Positions 23,446 to 25,614 of a DNA stretch of 25,614 bases are shown here, one piece after another (position 1 is the first letter of the stretch; each line of letters starts with the position of its first letter). This DNA comes from an uncultured Lachnospiraceae bacterium (GTDB taxonomy: Bacteria; Bacillota; Clostridia; Lachnospirales; Lachnospiraceae). Position numbers and translations under genes: made by a program. The stretch spans positions 1 through 25,614 of the forward strand of contig CADBUD010000051.1 of NCBI GenBank assembly GCA_902797785.1, written 5' to 3'. The notes under the pieces are model-generated. The model saw only the letters and a program-made list of their open reading frames with translations, searched no databases and was not told the origin of the DNA.

Positions 23446-24030
23446 TTACTTTCTATTTGAAATTACTTCATCAATCAGGCCATACTGCTTTGCTGTCTCT
23501 GCATCCATATAATTATCCCGCTCGGTATCCAACGCGATCGTTTCAATCGACTGTCCGGTATTTTCTGCCAGAATCCGGTTCAGTTTTGCCTTGGTCTTTA
23601 AGATATGCTCTGCGACAATATTGATCTCCGTCGCCTGTCCCTGGGCTCCGCCGGATGGCTGATGAATCATGATCTCCGCATTCGGCAGGGCAAGGCGTTT
23701 TCCCTTAGCTCCGCCGGAGAGCAGGAATGCACCCATGCTCGCTGCCATTCCGATACAAATCGTTGAAACATCGCACTTAATATAATTCATTGTATCATAA
23801 ATTGCAAATCCTGCGGTCACAGAACCGCCCGGACTGTTGATATAAAGATGAATATCCTTTCCCGGATCCTCGGACTCCAAAAATAATAACTGGGATACGA
23901 TCAGACTGGCTGTGGTATCATTGACCTCTTCTCCCAGAAAGATAATCCGATCCTTTAACAGACGTGAGAAAATATCATAGGAACGTTCTCCCCGACTCGT
24001 CTGCTCTACTACATAAGGTATTAAACTCAT
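23446..24030 (-). CDS. clpP: ATP-dependent Clp protease proteolytic subunit ClpP
   Basis: A 194-residue serine peptidase forming the tetradecameric chamber of ClpXP. The catalytic triad is S98 in GMAASMGAF, H123 in MIHQPSGG and D172 in TERDNYMD, the normal positions. The usual start region SLIPYVVEQTSRGERSYDIFSRLL is present, split here by the length rule as SLIPYVVEQ and TSRGERSYD. The frame also has an ATG at 24042, but the one at 24030 is preferred because GGAG lies 6 bases upstream and homologues begin M(N/S)LIP. It follows tig by 27 bases. No CtsR or CIRCE site was seen in front of the operon. Confidence 0.96.
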   Translation of the reverse strand: MSLIPYVVEQTSRGERSYDIFSRLLKDRIIFLGEEVNDTTASLIVSQLLFLESEDPGKDIHLYINSPGGSVTAGFAIYDTMNYIKCDVSTICIGMAASMGAFLLSGGAKGKRLALPNAEIMIHQPSGGAQGQATEINIVAEHILKTKAKLNRILAENTGQSIETIALDTERDNYMDAETAKQYGLIDEVISNRK

Positions 24031-24057
24031 AGTGTTCTCCATTCTTCTCTTTCTTTT

Positions 24058-25407
24058 TTATTCCTCTGAGGCAGGTTCTTCCTGTGGTTCTTCTGCAGCT
24101 TCTTCCTGTGGCTTTGGATCTACCTCTACGGATGCCTCTAACAGAACATCCACTGCCTTTTGAATTGCCAGATCCATGCGGATATTTTTATACTCTACCT
24201 CACCGATCAGTTTTTCTACTTCTTCTTTGCTGATGTGGTATGCCTCTGCCATGATTTCGATCTGCTTGTCAACATCTTCCTTCGGAACCTCAATCTTTTC
24301 TGCCTCTACAACTGCCTCTAATACAAGTCTGCTCTGAATCCGCTGTAATGCCTGCGGTCTCATCTGCTCACGGAACTGTCCCATGGACATACCGGAAAGC
24401 TTTAAGTACTGTGCCAAAGATACTCCCTGAGACTGAATCCTCTGGGCAAATTCATCGACCAGCTGACCAATCTGCGTGTTGATCATTGCCTCTGGAATCT
24501 CCATCTGAGCTTCTTCAATAATCTGCTCGATGATCTTATCCTCTTTCTGACCCTTAGCTTCCTCTTCTTTTTCTTCTAAAATTGCCTTTTTGATTTCTTC
24601 TTTGTATTCCTCTACAGTATCGGACTCTTCTGATACCTCCTGGACAAACTCATCATCCAGCTCCGGAACCTCTGTATAACTAATGTTCTTGATCTCAACC
24701 TTGAATACGGCCGGCTTTCCTGCTACTTCTTCTGAGTGGTACTGCTCAGGGAAGGTCACATTGACTTCTGTCTGTTCCCCGATCTTTTTTCCGATCAGCT
24801 GCTCTTCGAAGGTATCAATAAAGGAATGAGAACCAATCTTTAAATCGTAGTTTTCTGCTTTTCCGCCTTCGAATCTCTCTCCATCCACATAACCGTCAAA
24901 GTCAATCGTTACTGTATCTCCATCTTGTACCGGACGGTCTTCTACTGTGATCTGACGGGAATTTTCCTCTCTCTGCTGATCGATGCGCTCCGTGATTTCT
25001 TCCTCTGTGGCTTCTATGTCAATACGCTCTACCTCGATTCCCTTATAATTCCCAAGGGTCACCTCCGGCTTTACTGCCACCAGGGCGGTATAGACAAAAT
25101 CCTTTCCTTTTTCCAGAGTGACCGCATCGATTTCCGGCTGGGAAACAATCTCTAAATCTGATTCCTCCATCGCCTGCGGATAGGACTGATTGATCAGATC
25201 ATTGGCTGCATCCTCATAAAAAATCTCTGGTCCGTACATCTTTTCTATAACGGTCATAGGAACTTTTCCCTTTCGGAATCCATGTACGTTGAATTTATTT
25301 TTTTTCTTTTTGTATGATTCCTTCATTGCATTGATCAATTCATTTGCCGGAAGGGTAATCGTCATTTTCGCCATATTTTTTTCTAAAGTTTCCACCTGTA
25401 CATTCAT
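24058..25407 (-). CDS. tig: Trigger factor
   Basis: A 449-residue ribosome-associated chaperone with peptidyl-prolyl isomerase activity. The N-terminal ribosome-binding domain carries the signature GFRKGKVP (residues 43-50). The FKBP-type domain (about 155-245) includes GDTVTIDFDGYVDGERFEGG and the IG.QTEVNVTFPEQY strand. The C-terminal helical chaperone arms follow, ending in an acidic Glu/Pro-rich tail that is longer than strictly needed but common in clostridial homologues. AAGGAGG lies 12 bases before the ATG, a rather long spacing. It is first in the tig-clpP-clpX unit, with a TATAAT about 60 bases upstream. Confidence 0.96.
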   Translation of the reverse strand: MNVQVETLEKNMAKMTITLPANELINAMKESYKKKKNKFNVHGFRKGKVPMTVIEKMYGPEIFYEDAANDLINQSYPQAMEESDLEIVSQPEIDAVTLEKGKDFVYTALVAVKPEVTLGNYKGIEVERIDIEATEEEITERIDQQREENSRQITVEDRPVQDGDTVTIDFDGYVDGERFEGGKAENYDLKIGSHSFIDTFEEQLIGKKIGEQTEVNVTFPEQYHSEEVAGKPAVFKVEIKNISYTEVPELDDEFVQEVSEESDTVEEYKEEIKKAILEEKEEEAKGQKEDKIIEQIIEEAQMEIPEAMINTQIGQLVDEFAQRIQSQGVSLAQYLKLSGMSMGQFREQMRPQALQRIQSRLVLEAVVEAEKIEVPKEDVDKQIEIMAEAYHISKEEVEKLIGEVEYKNIRMDLAIQKAVDVLLEASVEVDPKPQEEAAEEPQEEPASEE

Positions 25408-25467
25408 TTCTTATCATTTCCTCCTTAATCATATCTACTGAATGTGCGTGAGAACTATAGGAAACGC

Positions 25468-25473
25468 ATTATA
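25468..25473 (-). promoter_or_regulatory. -10 box of the tig-clpP-clpX promoter
   Basis: Perfect TATAAT on the minus strand, 61 bases before the tig ATG. The -35 region (CTGTGT/TGTGTT, 16-17 bases upstream) is poor and lies against the edge of the family B repeat. Confidence 0.5.
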
Positions 25474-25498
25474 TAAATGCATTTACTATAACACAGGA

Positions 25499-25614
25499 AT
25501 GCACACGCCAAAGGCGCACAGAGTGGAAATATGCCCTAACGGTCATATTTCGCGCCCACTGCCCCGGATTTTCATACTCTGTACGCCTACGGTGTGCAAA
25601 AAACGCATGAAAAT
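25499..25614. repeat. Palindromic repeat, family B relative (cut by window edge)
   Basis: Nested inverted repeats: GCACAC.CC with GG.TGTGC, GCGCACAGAGT with ACTCTGTACGC, and AATATGCCC-taac-GGTCATATT in the centre. Its order of blocks (TGCACAC, a hairpin, GCGC.CTGC.GCCCCG, ATTTTCA) parallels 16698-16760, and its last 30 bases match the minus strand of 13646-13672. It abuts the tig promoter and continues beyond the window. Confidence 0.65.

Overview
The window looks chromosomal, from a low-to-mid GC anaerobic Firmicute, most likely a clostridial Lachnospiraceae-type bacterium. The reasons are the SCIFF ranthipeptide pair (scfA/scfB) next to a fused secDF and recJ, strong AGGAGG-type ribosome binding sites, sigmaA-type promoters with TATAAT-like -10 boxes, and a tig-clpP-clpX-lon-ysxC run. 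No rRNA, tRNA, CRISPR array, transposase or phage gene was seen.

Layout. Positions 1-2000 hold a plus-strand DMT/EamA exporter and a cyclophilin (ppiB), each surrounded by palindromic intergenic repeats. On the minus strand, in transcription order, come the tiny SCIFF precursor gene scfA (8003-8143, only 46 codons), its radical SAM/SPASM maturase scfB, secDF, a structured leader with a terminator, and recJ. A small four-helix membrane protein of the TIGR04086 type, usually found with SCIFF, is divergent from scfA here. Positions 8768-13228 encode a very large secreted GH127-type beta-L-arabinofuranosidase with Ig-like domains. A 770-base intergenic region follows, with a promoter, several hairpin repeats and a cluster of DnaA boxes. 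Next come a membrane-bound degenerate GGDEF plus intact EAL protein (c-di-GMP phosphodiesterase), and then a minus-strand proteostasis block: htrA, ysxC, lon, clpX, clpP and tig (tig is transcribed first).

How it fits together. Trigger factor, ClpXP and Lon handle cytoplasmic folding and turnover, HtrA handles surface proteins, and SecDF helps drive protein export. scfA/scfB make a thioether-crosslinked peptide of unsettled function, co-directional with the export gene. An intrinsic-terminator-like hairpin between scfA and scfB would favour precursor over enzyme.

The most notable unexplained material is non-coding. There are at least three families of dispersed palindromic, MITE-like repeats with several copies each (one copy supplies the scfB stop codon, another appears to carry the ppiB promoter), a cluster of about six same-strand DnaA boxes far from any dnaA gene, and a structured RNA-like leader between secDF and recJ. 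All identifications come from reading motifs in the sequence; no database search was run.
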